This document shows positions 44,916 through 55,792 of a DNA stretch of 64,000 bases, in pieces. Numbering within the stretch: the first letter of the stretch is position 1; every line of letters begins with the position of its first letter. Source of the DNA: Cerrena zonata (taxonomy: Eukaryota; Basidiomycota; Agaricomycetes; Polyporales; Cerrenaceae); NCBI GenBank assembly GCA_038087015.1, contig JASBNA010000034.1, forward strand, positions 310,001 through 374,000. Direction: 5' to 3'. The notes under the pieces were generated by a model. It did no database searches and was not told the origin of the DNA. It was given only the letters and a program-made list of their open reading frames with translations. The translations under genes and the position numbers were made by a program.

Positions 44916-47714
44916 ATGGCCTACCGTGCTAATGCTCCTCCTCCCTTGGATCTCGGACTCTCTGCCGCAGCCGAAGACCCTTCACCTCGCCCTGGTACCC
45001 CCTGCAAACTTGTCTGTCACGGGCTAACCCGCTGGGCCCACCAACTCATTGAGAACGCCGAACTTCGCAAGCTCCAAGTCAGCGAGATGACCGGCAACTT
45101 TATCGGACCTATGCCTCCTCTCGACTTCCTCAAGGAATTCATGCAGATAGATGAATTTGAACCTGCCCCTAAAGTCGACTTCACTAGTGTACCGTACGAT
45201 GGACTAGAGAGACCCATGTACCAGAAGCTCGTATGTGAATCTCCTCCTACCCATCTCATTCTCGCCACAAGATACTGAGACAGGGCATCCCTCTGTAGTG
45301 TGATGCTATCAATGATTCTGGAGTCTGCCCTGGATTCACGCTGGCCGATGTCTCTAATAGGGTCGACGAGAATGGTATCGAAATACGTCCCGACTGGGCT
45401 CTGTGTCGCGGCACGAGAATCAATGATAAACTCGATTTCAGCAATATGGAGTTCCCCGGCGAGGGCAAGGCTCAAAAGGCTGCCGACGCGTTCTTCGACA
45501 CGGAAGAATCAGACATGACACTGAATCCGCTCGAGAAGGTCACCGGCCAGAGCGCGTCCACCCGTGGCCAGCTGATCTCGTACACGGCTACCCTGCACTC
45601 CTTCCAGCACAGATGCTTCTCATTCTCGTTCCTGATCTGTGGCCAGTATGCTCGTCTGTTCCGATGGGACCGCTCTGGATGTGTTGTCACTGCATTATTC
45701 AACTTTCACGATGAACCGGAACTCTTAGCGGCGTTCTTCTGGTGCTATGCTCACTTATCTCTGGAAGAGCGAGGCTACGACACTACTGTGAAGCGTGCTA
45801 CTCTCGAGGAGGCCAAGTATCTTGCCGATGCGGTGGACAAGTTTATTGTAGACTCACTGCCCCGCGATGTCAGCTTCATGCTCCCCGAGGAGAATCCAGC
45901 TCACCCGTATCCTGTGTGCAAGATTCGTGTCGAGATGAAAGACGGGCCCCACAATCTGATTGTCAAAATGCCCTTCCTGGACTCTGCTGACTCTGCCTGT
46001 GGTCGAGCGACACGAGCGTATACGGCATTCGATATGAAGGAGCGTCGACTGGTCTTCTTCAAGGACTCGTGGAGGACAGAAGATGAGGACTATGCGTCGG
46101 AGGCTGAGATCTATGAAGAACTGATCAAGCGCGGTGTACCATTCTTACCTATCGTGCTGGCTGCTGGAGATGTGATGAGCAAGGGCTTCGGAGAGACTCA
46201 GATCACTTTTACTCAGGCATGGTCCTGATAGCATAGACAAACCGGAGTGGCGTCTTCCCTGCGATCGTCTACGGAAGTTGATCCATCACCGCGTCGTCCA
46301 GGAGCTCGCATATCCTCTGAATACTGCTCGGTGTTCGAAGGAGGCCACGCAAGCCGTTCGAGATGTAGTGGAAGGCTAGTAATCTCATACTCATGTACTC
46401 CACACTTACTCACTTTTGATATAGCCCTCAAGGTTTCATATCATGTAGCGGAGTATAATCATCGTGATGTCAGCACGGGGAATGTGATGATCGATAAGAA
46501 CGGCAGAGGTGTTCTCAATGATTGGGATCATGCCGTGAAGGTAGTTCGACACGGCAAAGGGCATGCATACCGAACAGTGAGTGACAGATATACATTGTCG
46601 ACTTCTATATACCTGTTATTGACACCGAGCGCAGGGTACCTGGCAATTCATCTCTGTAGCCTTGCTTCGACATCCAAAGAAGAGCCATGATCTCTTGGAT
46701 GACTTGGAATCTTCCTTCTGGCTTCTGCTCTATGTGTCTTACATCCACTTTGAACTCGATGAGGGCTCACTAGAACCCGACTTTGAAATCTTCAACGAAT
46801 ATACCGAGAAAAAGCTCGCAGATGGGAACTACTATACACTCGGCGGCGGGGGGAAAAGTATTTTCCTCTTTGATAATGAAATTGGCAACTACAAGTGGAC
46901 GTCTGCTCCATTGAACTACCTTCTTCAATCTCTCAGTCGCATTCTGGCCAAACTCAACAATCTCCGGCGCAAGGTACGGGACAAGCAGCCAAAAGCCCCA
47001 GAAAAGCTGAAAGCGTTGGAAGACCGACTTCGCACTGTTGATCCCTTCCTACAACTGTTTGACGAGGCCTTGGCGATGGATAGTTGGGTCGACGACCGCC
47101 GTGCTAACCCTGTGGACAAAACCAACAAGAAGCAAGCAGAGCAAAAACGCCTGGAAGCGAAGACAGCATCGTACCGTACTATCCAGGAACAAGCTTCCTC
47201 TGCTCAGCTAACCAAGCCGAAGACGTTACCTGCAGGTCCCTCGCACCTTTCTTCTGTATTGGCTTCAGGTTCTAGCCATAGCTCTACGAAGAGACGTGCT
47301 GACGAAGTTAGTGAGAACGTTCAGGTTGAGGAAAAGAGGAAAGTTGTGAAGAGGGCAAGGACTGAGATGCCACCTCGCGAGGATTCAGAGCAGCCTCCTC
47401 AGGCTGTTGGTGAACACCGTTACCAGACGCGGTCCAAGACCAAGTCCAAATCCAAATCCAACGGGTCGAGGAATAGCAAGAGTGCTCCCAAGAAGTCGTT
47501 GCAGGATGTTTCGATGCAGGAAGCCAACCACAATTATGGTCTACGTTCACGAACGAAGGCGAAAGCGAATCCCCCTCCGCCACCACCTCCTCCCAAGGCT
47601 CGCGCTCGGCGCCCGAAGAAGGCTGCCAAACAACCTGCTCCGAAGCAGTCGGAAAAGCAAGCGCAACCCAACAAGAAACAAGACAGACAGAACAAGCGTC
47701 CTCCATGGAGGTAA
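44916..47714 (+). pseudogene. FunK1-type kinase, copy 2 (frameshifted)
   Basis: Exons: 44916-45230, 45299-46374, 46425-46576 and 46635-47714. All splice sites of copy 1 are kept, including the GC donor of intron 2 (GCTAGT at 46375). Exon 2 is 1076 bases, one more than in copies 1 and 3. An extra T in GGTCCTGATAG (about 46225-46228) makes a TGA and cuts the product at about residue 366, before the HRDVSTGN catalytic loop. After the extra base the frame continues undisturbed to the normal stop at 47714, so loss is recent or the extra base is a sequence error. Residues in the C-lobe-proximal stretch (LGGGGKSIFLFDNEIGNY) differ clearly from copies 1 and 3. The TATA box is also altered. Confidence 0.8.
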
Positions 47715-47838
47715 TATAATGAAGGCCTTACTATCATGGAAAGGTTCGACATCGCCAGCTCCAGCCCCTGCAGGATATGGTTTCGCTACAACCCCCCAAC
47801 TCGGTCACCCATCTCAAACCAGACTGCTCATGGCTAAT

Positions 47839-48389
47839 CCACAGTCTGAGACAACGTTGGACAAAGTAGGCTGCAGGCATGACTCGGCTTGGTCGATCCA
47901 AAAGAGAGTACATGATTCTTGTGTACCCGTAGCATTTTTATGGGTTCCCGACGGCCTCAATGTCATCCTCGCAACCTGCATGATGAACCCTCAAACAATA
48001 GCCAGGCTACCGCGGATCTTGGGACTAGCTAGGTGCATCCACCGTTCCCTACAAAAAGTATATTAGTAGTACTATTTTTGTGATAATTTATTTGCAATAC
48101 AGCGTCGTGCGTGCTACTTCACCATGGTACAATTCGGAGGGAACTCTAGCGCATCACCGAACGCGGTTAATGTATCGCCGGAACTCAATTATCTGCGATG
48201 GTCACCGCGTGAACGCGTGAATAGTTAACGAAAAGGAACTATTGCAAGATTTAGACTAAATTATGGACTGAATAAAAATAAGCGTAGTACTAGCAATTGT
48301 GACCATTTATATACAGGGAGCTGTCGGCCTACATGACTGTGAGTGGAGACTCGGACAAATAAACTTGTTGAAATTTCTGTAGTATTGGC
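47839..48389. other. Intergenic with FunK1 3' flank
   Basis: Bases 48047-48135 match 50587-50665 behind the FunK1 relic. A motif CAAAAAGTATATTAGTAGTACTAT here resembles CAAAAGTAGACTAATAATTACTAT (minus strand, about 15870-15899) behind copy 1 and a similar one behind copy 3. No other gene is supported. Confidence 0.5.
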
Positions 48390-49782
48390 TTATAAATAAT
48401 CGGACCAGGTATCGTCCTCGGTATCGTCCTCTGACGATTCTTCGTCCTCAATGGGCCTGTTGCCTTCTCTATTGGATCTAAGACGACTGAGAGACCAATT
48501 AATGAAATCTCTATCCCGACTAAGATTGCAAGTTGTGAGTTCAATCAAGTAGCAAGACAGCCGATAAAATAACGTACTCGGTTCTCCTATGACCTCCTAA
48601 GTCCATTCTAAGGCGGGTGCGATATGATTGGAAGCTATAGTAGAATGGGTCGGTAACGTAACTGCAGGCAAGGTTTGGGTCCGAAAATACGTTCGCGCTC
48701 ATATTTGCTCCACCCCGGTATTTCCAAGTGAGAACCCAGTTGGATATGACTACGGGATCACGAATCATAGGCTTGGAACCCTCGGACAGAGGGACTCGTT
48801 TGGTAATGAAGCTTGTATCGAGCGGGATCGACCAGCAGCGTTTATCTCCAAGCCAACGAAAGGCATGTGTATAGAAGTCCTTCTCGCGCTCGCTTTCGGA
48901 AAACTCATCTTGGACATCCCAGCCCCTTAAGTAGTACTTGTAATGGGCCTCTGCCTTGGTTTCGTTGTGAGGGCCGGTTCCGACAGAGGTCAAGGAAGTC
49001 CGCTTTTCGAATGTTGCTTTAGGGTACAGACTATACGCCATTTCGTAGGAGATGAGGTTCATGACACATGCTAAGGAAAGGACATCAGCGACTAAAGGAG
49101 TAGAGGAGCTGCGGATCTGCTCACTCGAATGAAAGCCCAAGATAGCTTCCATAGGGGTACTTATCGCCACGATCATCTGAGCTTTCGTAGCCGTTCCGTC
49201 AACCCAATTCTTTACGAAGGTAAGCACGGCGTGTACTCCTCTGAAATCATATTCATCGAAATCAGCCCGGCGGTCAACTGATAGTGTCGCATGAAAGCCA
49301 TCGTCCTGCCCTCGTCCTGGCTCGAATTGATAGCCTTCCTTGAACAGGAACAGCCCCACTTCTATGCGGTGTTTGAAGGGCACATAGATATCGAGGTCGG
49401 ATTCCGGATAATAGGAACGGTCAAAGAATTGTAGGGCGGCAGAACCAGATATAAGTGATCCTGTCCTGGCTTGCAATTGGCGGAATGCGAGAGGAGAAGT
49501 GAAGAATCGGGACAAGATGCGGTCGATCTTGAATGCTCGCTGCATATAGTATTTAACTGCTGCATGAGCAGATTTGCATGTACGAGCCAAGCGAAGAATG
49601 GAAGCTGGGGTACATTCAGAGAATACTATGTCATAGATCAAGTCGTTGATAAGGACGACATTCGATAGTGTCTTGGGTTCATGCTGGCTGCTTGTGACCA
49701 CCAGGTCGGCGATTTTGAACGTCGAAGCCATCCTAAAAGTGACCTTTGATCCTTTGTTGGTCGTGGAGATGGTGAGAGACAA
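48390..49782 (-). CDS. F-box-like plus nucleotidyltransferase-fold protein
   Basis: A large exon (49782-about 48569) and a small terminal exon (to the stop at 48390-48392) encode about 430 aa. Residues about 40-85 (VLINDLIYDIVFSECTPASI, LARTCKSAHAAVKYYMQRA) look like an F-box. Residues about 105-140 contain TGSLISGSAALQFFD and SDLDIYVPF, the GS...DxD signature of the nucleotidyltransferase (pol-beta-like) fold. A further acidic residue that would complete a metal triad may be in RADFDEYDF. The rest (FVKNWVDGT, ACVMNLISYEMAYSLYPKATF) is family-specific. The intron (GTACGT donor) leads to an acidic end SEDDTEDDTWSDYL. Similar proteins are expanded in Agaricomycetes. Whether it transfers nucleotides is unknown. 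It sits between FunK1 copy 2 and the FunK1 relic. Confidence 0.7.
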
Positions 49783-49947
49783 GTGGTCCAGAGATAGGGG
49801 CGGTTCAATTTTCTGTTTAACCTTGAAGCCCGATCGATCGAATAGAGGCTCCTGCCAGTGAGTGAGTGGCAGAGGCTGTTCCAGTAGACGATAACCCTAT
49901 ATTCGAGCATGACTTAAGGATACCGACCAGACCCTAAGAAACCTCTT

Positions 49948-50214
49948 GTGTATCCCCTTGGTGAGCATGGCTACCAGACGTGGTCGAAGACCAAATCGAA
50001 TTCCAATGGAGTGAAGAGCAGTAAGAGTGCGTCCAAGAAGTCGCAGGACGTGGTGATGCAGGAGGTCAGTCACAGTTACGGATTGCGTTCACGAACGAGG
50101 AACTTGAACCTACCTCCGCCACCTCGGAGCTCGAAGAAGGCTACAAAACAACCTGCTCCAAAGCAGTCGAATAGGAAGAAAGATCGACGAAATAAGCGTC
50201 CCCCCTGGCGGTAA
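49948..50214 (+). pseudogene. 5'-truncated FunK1 relic (C-terminal tail only)
   Basis: This frame aligns with the disordered tail of the FunK1 copies: GEHGYQTWSKTKS, SSKSASKKSQDVVMQEV, HSYGLRSRTR, a four-proline run, SSKKATKQPAPKQS and the exact end NKRPPWR. The kinase domain and 5' exons are absent; homology begins near 49955. Its 3' flank also matches that of copy 2. It may still be transcribed, but it cannot be a kinase. It is more diverged than copies 1-3, so it is older. Confidence 0.85.
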
Positions 50215-50921
50215 TCCCTCTTGCTAGCAGAAATTTGATTTCGTGTATTCCTTGCTGGCTATGTATCGTCACAATCCAACTCGACCATGACCAAGATATT
50301 TATTGGCGATGCCTCCAGACTCATCCACTCGTAGTTGGACCCATGGCCGTCATCTACGATACCGTATGGCCGGACATCACTCGATCTCCAATGAAGTTAA
50401 ACGTTCAACTTTGTTGGAGAGAATGAGCCCCAGATGTGACAAAGTCAGGCCAAACCCAAAAGGAGAGCATGTGGTTATTGTCTGGCCGCAGTGGTCCTAT
50501 GGCTCTGGAGTCCGAGTGGACGACCTCTTCAGAACTTGCATGATGGTGGTCGAGCTCAGGCCGTAGCTTGTGGGTCAAACTCCTTCAAAAGTACTTATAT
50601 TAGTAGTGCTATTAATCGTAGTAATTAATTCCCAATGCAACATCGTGCTATTATAACATGGTACAGAGCTTACCAAAAATATTAGCTTTAGTACTTATTC
50701 GAACGATTCAATACTCAATATCCGACTGATAAAGGAAGTAATATGTAAACTTTCGATCACCGATCACAATGACGATGATCGCCTCAATTGGAGTTGGTCC
50801 CTGCAAATTCCACCACCACAAACTCTCAACACAAAGATCAGCATAATGCCATTCAGCTATGTCATAGGTGAACCATAACTGCACAACTCCCCGAATCACA
50901 CCTAACATAATTCCAGAACAT
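50215..50921. other. FunK1 relic 3' flank and SFM1 upstream region
   Basis: 50587-50665 is homologous to 48047-48135. The remaining sequence shows no supportable gene. Confidence 0.45.
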
Positions 50922-51901
50922 ATGGAAGAGGACGACTTGTCCTCAAAAACCATCCCCCGCTGGGTCGAATTGGAATACAAAGTATGTCCACTACCTATAC
51001 CTCTCGATACACACCCATACTTATTACTAAATCTCGTTAAACCACAAGCACATGCAAGACCTCGCAGGCCCTCAATCCGAAGTGCACTTCACCCACCTCT
51101 CCCAACGATCCTGCGAAACCCTCCAAACCCTCTTCTCCCCAACCCCCACTTCATTATCTTCTGTGCCCGTAGATGATGCACCACCGACTAAGGGAAAAGC
51201 TAAAGGCTATGCTCATCCTGAGGGTGTTTTGGAATTGATGAAATCGAAGTATGTACCGATTGAGAAGGTATGTCTTTTGGACCCGAAAGCGACTGAAGAG
51301 CTTTCGCCGAAGGATGGAGATGGGAGGTTTGAGTGGTTCTTGTTTGGCGTACGTACCTTTCTGCTGGACATTTGTGTTGTTTTAGGAAGCTGATGGTGTC
51401 AAGGTTTGATATAGGGTATCTTAGGTTCGTCAAAATTCAAATTCACCTTAATACAGAAGTTATATATTCTTCAACGCGGTTGTAGGAGATGACCCTCCTC
51501 GAGACCGGACCTCCGAACTTCGTGTACTCGGCTTCCCAGGGAGGCATCTAGGGCCTGTCCAAATGACGACAGATACAGCTCTTGGTGTCACAAAGATAGT
51601 TGTCGAAGACAAAAGTGAGTCTTCTCTACCTCGATGCTTTCTTATATGAATCGGAATGTTGACCACCTATTCGATAGTAAAATTGGGTGATATTAAGTTC
51701 ATCGTATGTTCTCCATTCGCATCTTCTGCAATAACCTTATGAACAACTTGACTTATGTAGAATTTCCCAACGATCAGATTCAACGCAAAAGAAAGTGTCG
51801 AAATGCCTTTCCGCTACATTGCAAACGGCGAAGAACCAATCCTACCACCAGGAATGCGAGAACACTTGCATGAAGATCTCAACCAGAGCTTTGAATTCTG
51901 A
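50922..51901 (+). CDS. SFM1: SPOUT-family arginine methyltransferase SFM1 (DUF431)
   Basis: In yeast SFM1 methylates an arginine of ribosomal protein uS3 in the cytoplasm. Six exons: 50922-50981, 51049-51348, 51415-51424 (10 nt), 51486-51614, 51678-51703 and 51761-51901, giving 221 aa, the normal length. MEEDDLSSKTIPRWVELEYK and HMQDLAG start the protein. The knot region FLFGGILGDDPPRDRTSEL is restored only if the 10-base microexon GGTATCTTAG is included. It is followed by RVLGFPGRHLGPVQMTTD, ALGVTKIVVEDKIKLGDI and FIRNAKES-like core strands ending with MPFRYIANGEEPILPPGM. The strongly conserved GGILGD and PPRDRT blocks make the identity secure. Confidence 0.9.
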
Positions 51902-52028
51902 TCCCCAATCAAAAAATTGCATTTATCGCAGATGTACCGAGTAGGGAAGTATGAAATTAATCATGTACAATATGCCGAACGTCCATGAGACGAAATGTGT
52001 AATTCGAATAAAACCCCGTAACGTCGAT
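51902..52028. other. Short convergent intergenic
   Basis: About 130 bases between the SFM1 stop and the UVE1 stop; the genes converge. Confidence 0.5.
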
Positions 52029-54462
52029 CTAACTGCCAGCTTCTCCCTTCTTTTTCTTAGCAACCCTCTTCCTACCTTTCGTCTGCTCTTTAACAGCTTC
52101 CATAACCTCCGGATGTTCCTCCTCCTCCACCTTCTCTACGTCTCCACCAGTCCACAGGTTGCACATACTCCTCTTGGTTCATCAGTCTCACAGCCGGGCC
52201 CGTGTCCTCCTCAACGGCGGTCTCCGCATCTTTCGTAGCCTTCTTCGGCACTCGCTTTCGTGAAGGTTTCGAAGATGTCTCTGGTGCAGGAGGTGCGATC
52301 CCAACAAGAGTATCTGCCTCTGGTTGCGCGACATCTGATCATTGTCAGTTCGTGAGGCTAAGTATTCGTCTATGACTGGGTAAATGGTACCTGTAGATTT
52401 CCGTGCCTTCCTCTTCCGAGTCTTCTTACGACTCTCGCCAACCCCGTCAACACCTCCGTCTTTATCATTCACACCTTCACCGTCACCCTCCTCTTCAAGT
52501 TCATCCTCAAGGCCCTTTACTCGTTTGACCTTCTTCGGAGACCTCACGAACGGTTTCGGTGGTTTCTCCGGTCTCAAGTTCTCATGGATGACCGGATGGA
52601 GGTTATACACCCTATAAAGATGAAAGACAGCTTGTTCCTTATCTTTCGCCTAAGCCCCATTGATCAACCTATTCGCACCATGAAAGAAAAGGTAAAAAAG
52701 GACGCACCTCGATCATCAGGTCCATATCATCAGGCAACTCAGGAGGCAATTCATAACACCTATCAGCATGAGCTCTTTTCTCCATCACGCTCTCCGCCCC
52801 TGGACGAGGAGAAGATAGGTGTTGTTTCGGTTTGATACCTTTGCGGTGCCATGTTTCGTTGATGAGTGGGATTATTTCCGAGACGGGATGGACACTTGGC
52901 TAGGTGCGAAGTAGGTAAGTGCATGAGAGGGAGCAAGGTAAGAAAGGTCATACATATATCCAATTGTGGTGATAGTCGAACTATCAAGGATGTTAGCATG
53001 TTCTGGTGAAGACAGGCGGGATAGGAAAGATACTTACAACGATGGGGATATTCTAGCTCGTTGCAGACAGGCAGTAAGTCATCGACGTTGTAACACATCT
53101 AAAAGTAGATGTGAATATCAGATCCTGCGAGAGGGCTAGAGTCTTTTCTTACCTCGTCGTTCTCCAACACTAATCTCGCCTTCATCTCGTCTGTCAACTT
53201 GGAGGTATAGTTCTCCTTGAACCGAGCTAGCGTGGGTTCTTTATCTCCGTATACACCCTACCGATATTTAATTAGTCGCATGGAAAGGACACGAGAAGGA
53301 TACACTTACTCCCATATGTATGATGATTACGCTGTCTTGATCGAGACCCATGTAGCGCATCATCTGGCAGTGGTCTATATTCATGAGGTTAGTAGGTATG
53401 TGAAACGAACATTAGCTGTTACTAACAGTCTAACTCTCGGACGGAAGCATCGACAACATTCTCTTTCGGTGAAGCTAATTGGGTAAACTATATAAATGCT
53501 GTTCAATAAGGAAGGCCTATCTCGAATGAAGCCGAGACCACTTACTTGGCCCGGGTGCGCAGTAAGTCGATGGCCGAGGAGTTTTGCCAAGTCACCAGCA
53601 GCCTAAACAGAACGAGGGTAAATATATCCACACAAAACAATGCATGTTGGGTCGTACCTTGAGTTCTTCTTTCGCGTACTCCAAATCATATCCAAGCTCA
53701 CCATGGGAAGCGAAAGGGAACATCTCTGAAGAGAGACGCAGGAATTTGATATTGTTCTCATCGTTCCACTAAAAGGGAGTTTAGAAATATGCATTATTTG
53801 GTACGCCATGACGATAATTATACCTGGATTAGTTTACACAGATCCTTAGCGTTTTGCCTCCCTAGGTCTTTGGAAAATCGATACCGTTCTTGTGGATAGT
53901 ATCTTTCCGACACGTTCGTGAACAAAATACCGGATCAGGTTTCGAAAGGCGAAGAATCGTGTTTAGGCACGCATATCCCAATCGTCCTAAATTCGATTTT
54001 AACCGAACCTGAATGGCTAAAGGAACGTTAAGTGTGACGTACCTTTGAAAGTCGTTTCTTTACTTTCGACAGGAGGAATATCATATACAACTGGTTCCAC
54101 ATCCTTTTTACGCCTTCTCTTCGCAGGAATTTTTGGGACGTCGTCTGTTCCTTCAAGGTCAGTTAAAGGGCTCTCAGCCCTCGTATCGTTGCTTGCTTGT
54201 TGGTCAGCATATGAGACAGGTTTCTTTTCTCTTGTAGACGTCCTACGACGAGGTGTAGAATCGGTGAAGCAGTAGAGCCATCGACTGCCACAGTCGCTGA
54301 TTCTGATACAGACACTCCGGAGACAATGGCCTCTTTGGTGGCTCTTTTTCGTTTCGGAGGCATGAGTGCGGACTTTGTTCTTGTCGGTTGTAAGGCTACA
54401 GACACTGAAAAGGATCTCAAGTATACCGGCAGAGGTCGTCGTAGAGCAGAGGAAAAGTGCAT
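52029..54462 (-). CDS. UVE1: UV-damage endonuclease UVE1/UvdE
   Basis: UVE1 nicks DNA 5' of UV photoproducts and other distortions, in nucleus and mitochondria. Exons run from 54462 to 52029. UvdE landmarks: RLGYACLNTILR, KPDPVFCSRTCRKDTI, IHKNGIDFPKDLGRQNAKDL, the IKFLRLSSEMFPFASHGELG stretch, YDLEYAKEEL, DLAKLLGHRLTAHPGQ, TSKLTDEMKARLVLENDE and YNVDDLLPVCNELE. The C-terminal extension (VYNLHPVIHENLRPEKPPK, then KKTRKRKARKST and a Lys-rich end) is likely nuclear-targeting. The first ATG (54462) gives MHFSSALRRPLPVYLRSFS, resembling a mitochondrial presequence, followed by MPPKRKRATKEA. That frame then shifts relative to the downstream STPRRRTSTREKKPVSY frame near 54260-54290, with no acceptable intron found, so either a base is missing or splicing is unusual. 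I keep it as a CDS because the catalytic part is intact. Confidence 0.85.
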
Positions 54463-55216
54463 AAATGGTTGACGCCCTCAGGAATGCCAGGTCACTGTGT
54501 CTCAATTGTCTACGAACGCCGCCCCCCATTCTGGAGCAGTTCGTCATGGCCGTACTACAAGCTGTCGCCAACGATGGGCGGGATCCATCAGGCGCGTCAT
54601 TCTGCAAGGGATCGCGCCTGTCACAGTCACAGTCGCGTGCTCAATTGGTCCGAAAGTTGTCACAGCGACAGCAGTCTCTCGGACGTCAAAGTACCACCAG
54701 CCAGTGTTTTGGTTTGCGATTGTCGTTAGCACGGTCGTGTCCTACAGGATGTCGGGTTTGTCGTTGCAAGCCAAGCGTTGGAGAACCATCATGGTAACAG
54801 TCCCTATTATAGGCGCAACGTCGCGTGAGTGCCGTGAGTTTTCAAGAGTGATGCTGGAGTTCTGAACAGGTTTGGCATGGATAGTTGTTCTCTACCAACG
54901 TCTCGTCCTTGGAAAACCGCAGAGAAAGCTTCCACAGAGAGATGATGCAGAGGGTATCAAGAGGAAGGTTATCGAGCTAAAGCCAGAGGATACCACCTCC
55001 AATACCGGTCATAGGGAATAGCAGGACCATTGCAATTCACTGCACACGTCTGTTTGCTTATGCTGGAAATTTGGATATGACAATAGGGGAGGAGGGTCAA
55101 AGCATCTATAAAATTCCACGGAAAATAGCGAATGCACTTAGCACAACCCGCATACATGTCTACTCGTGTACCACAACCCTGTCCTGTTTTCTGCCACCCC
55201 TAACCCAAACCTAAGT
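54463..55216. other. Intergenic
   Basis: The UVE1 upstream region and MIC10 3' flank, both on the minus strand. Overlapping plus-strand frames at 54457-54865 are mutually exclusive and featureless. Confidence 0.4.
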
Positions 55217-55792
55217 TTACGCTGAAGGTTTTGACTCCTTGCTTTCCGAAGGTGCTGGTGATGATGAAGCGGTGCCGGGGACGAACTTCACTCCAGGTAT
55301 TCTTGCTGGGTTGAATGATCGGTCACAGTCTGCGTATGCTTGTCCAGCACCGAAACCTGTTCCGAGTGCGATTGGCCAGCCTCGGCCTGTTCGTTATTTG
55401 AAGTGAGGGTAGAGGAAGGTAAATAAGTTCAGGACAACTTGAACGTTAAGAGGAGGGTATGAGAGACGAACGTTTGAAGAGAATGACAGAGCCGACGACG
55501 CCTGCACCGAAGCCAATGCCACTACATTCCTCTATCATCAGAAACTCTTCGTATCTCAAGTAAGAGTAATTGACGTACGCCTTGACAATCAAGTCCGCAA
55601 CTTGACAAGAGTTCCTTTAGCTATTACTGCGACGAAGTTATCGTGTGCGAACAGAACATACCACAGCGGTCATACTACAATATGAATATCCCGGTGTTAG
55701 CAAAGTGGTCTTCAGAATTTATCATATACGAATAGGCTAAGTACCTTTTGGGCGACGATGTTCTCGCTTGACGAGGGTTTTGAGTCCGACAT
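55217..55792 (-). CDS. MIC10: MICOS complex subunit MIC10
   Basis: MIC10 is a small inner-membrane protein that forms crista junctions in mitochondria. It was not visible as a single frame because it is cut into at least four exons. Joining them gives MSDSKPSSSENIVAQK, YDRCG, the first Gly-rich membrane hairpin GIGFGAGVVGSVILFKRR, and the second GWPIALGTGFGAGQAYADCD, with the charged KRR loop between them. The C-terminus (RSFNPARIPGVKF and an EKSKPSA-type end) is a little longer than usual. GxGxGxG packing motifs in both membrane segments are diagnostic. Short exon joins were chosen because they rebuild these motifs. Confidence 0.85.

Larger units (their letters stand above)
44443..47838. repeat. 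3.4-kb FunK1 duplication unit B (inverted copy of unit A)
   Basis: Homologous to 16008-19392 in the opposite orientation, covering 5' flank, gene with introns, and 3' flank to the shared CATCTCAAACCAGA sequence near 47812-47825. Beyond it, 48047-48135 matches the 3' flank of the FunK1 relic (50587-50665). Confidence 0.8.
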
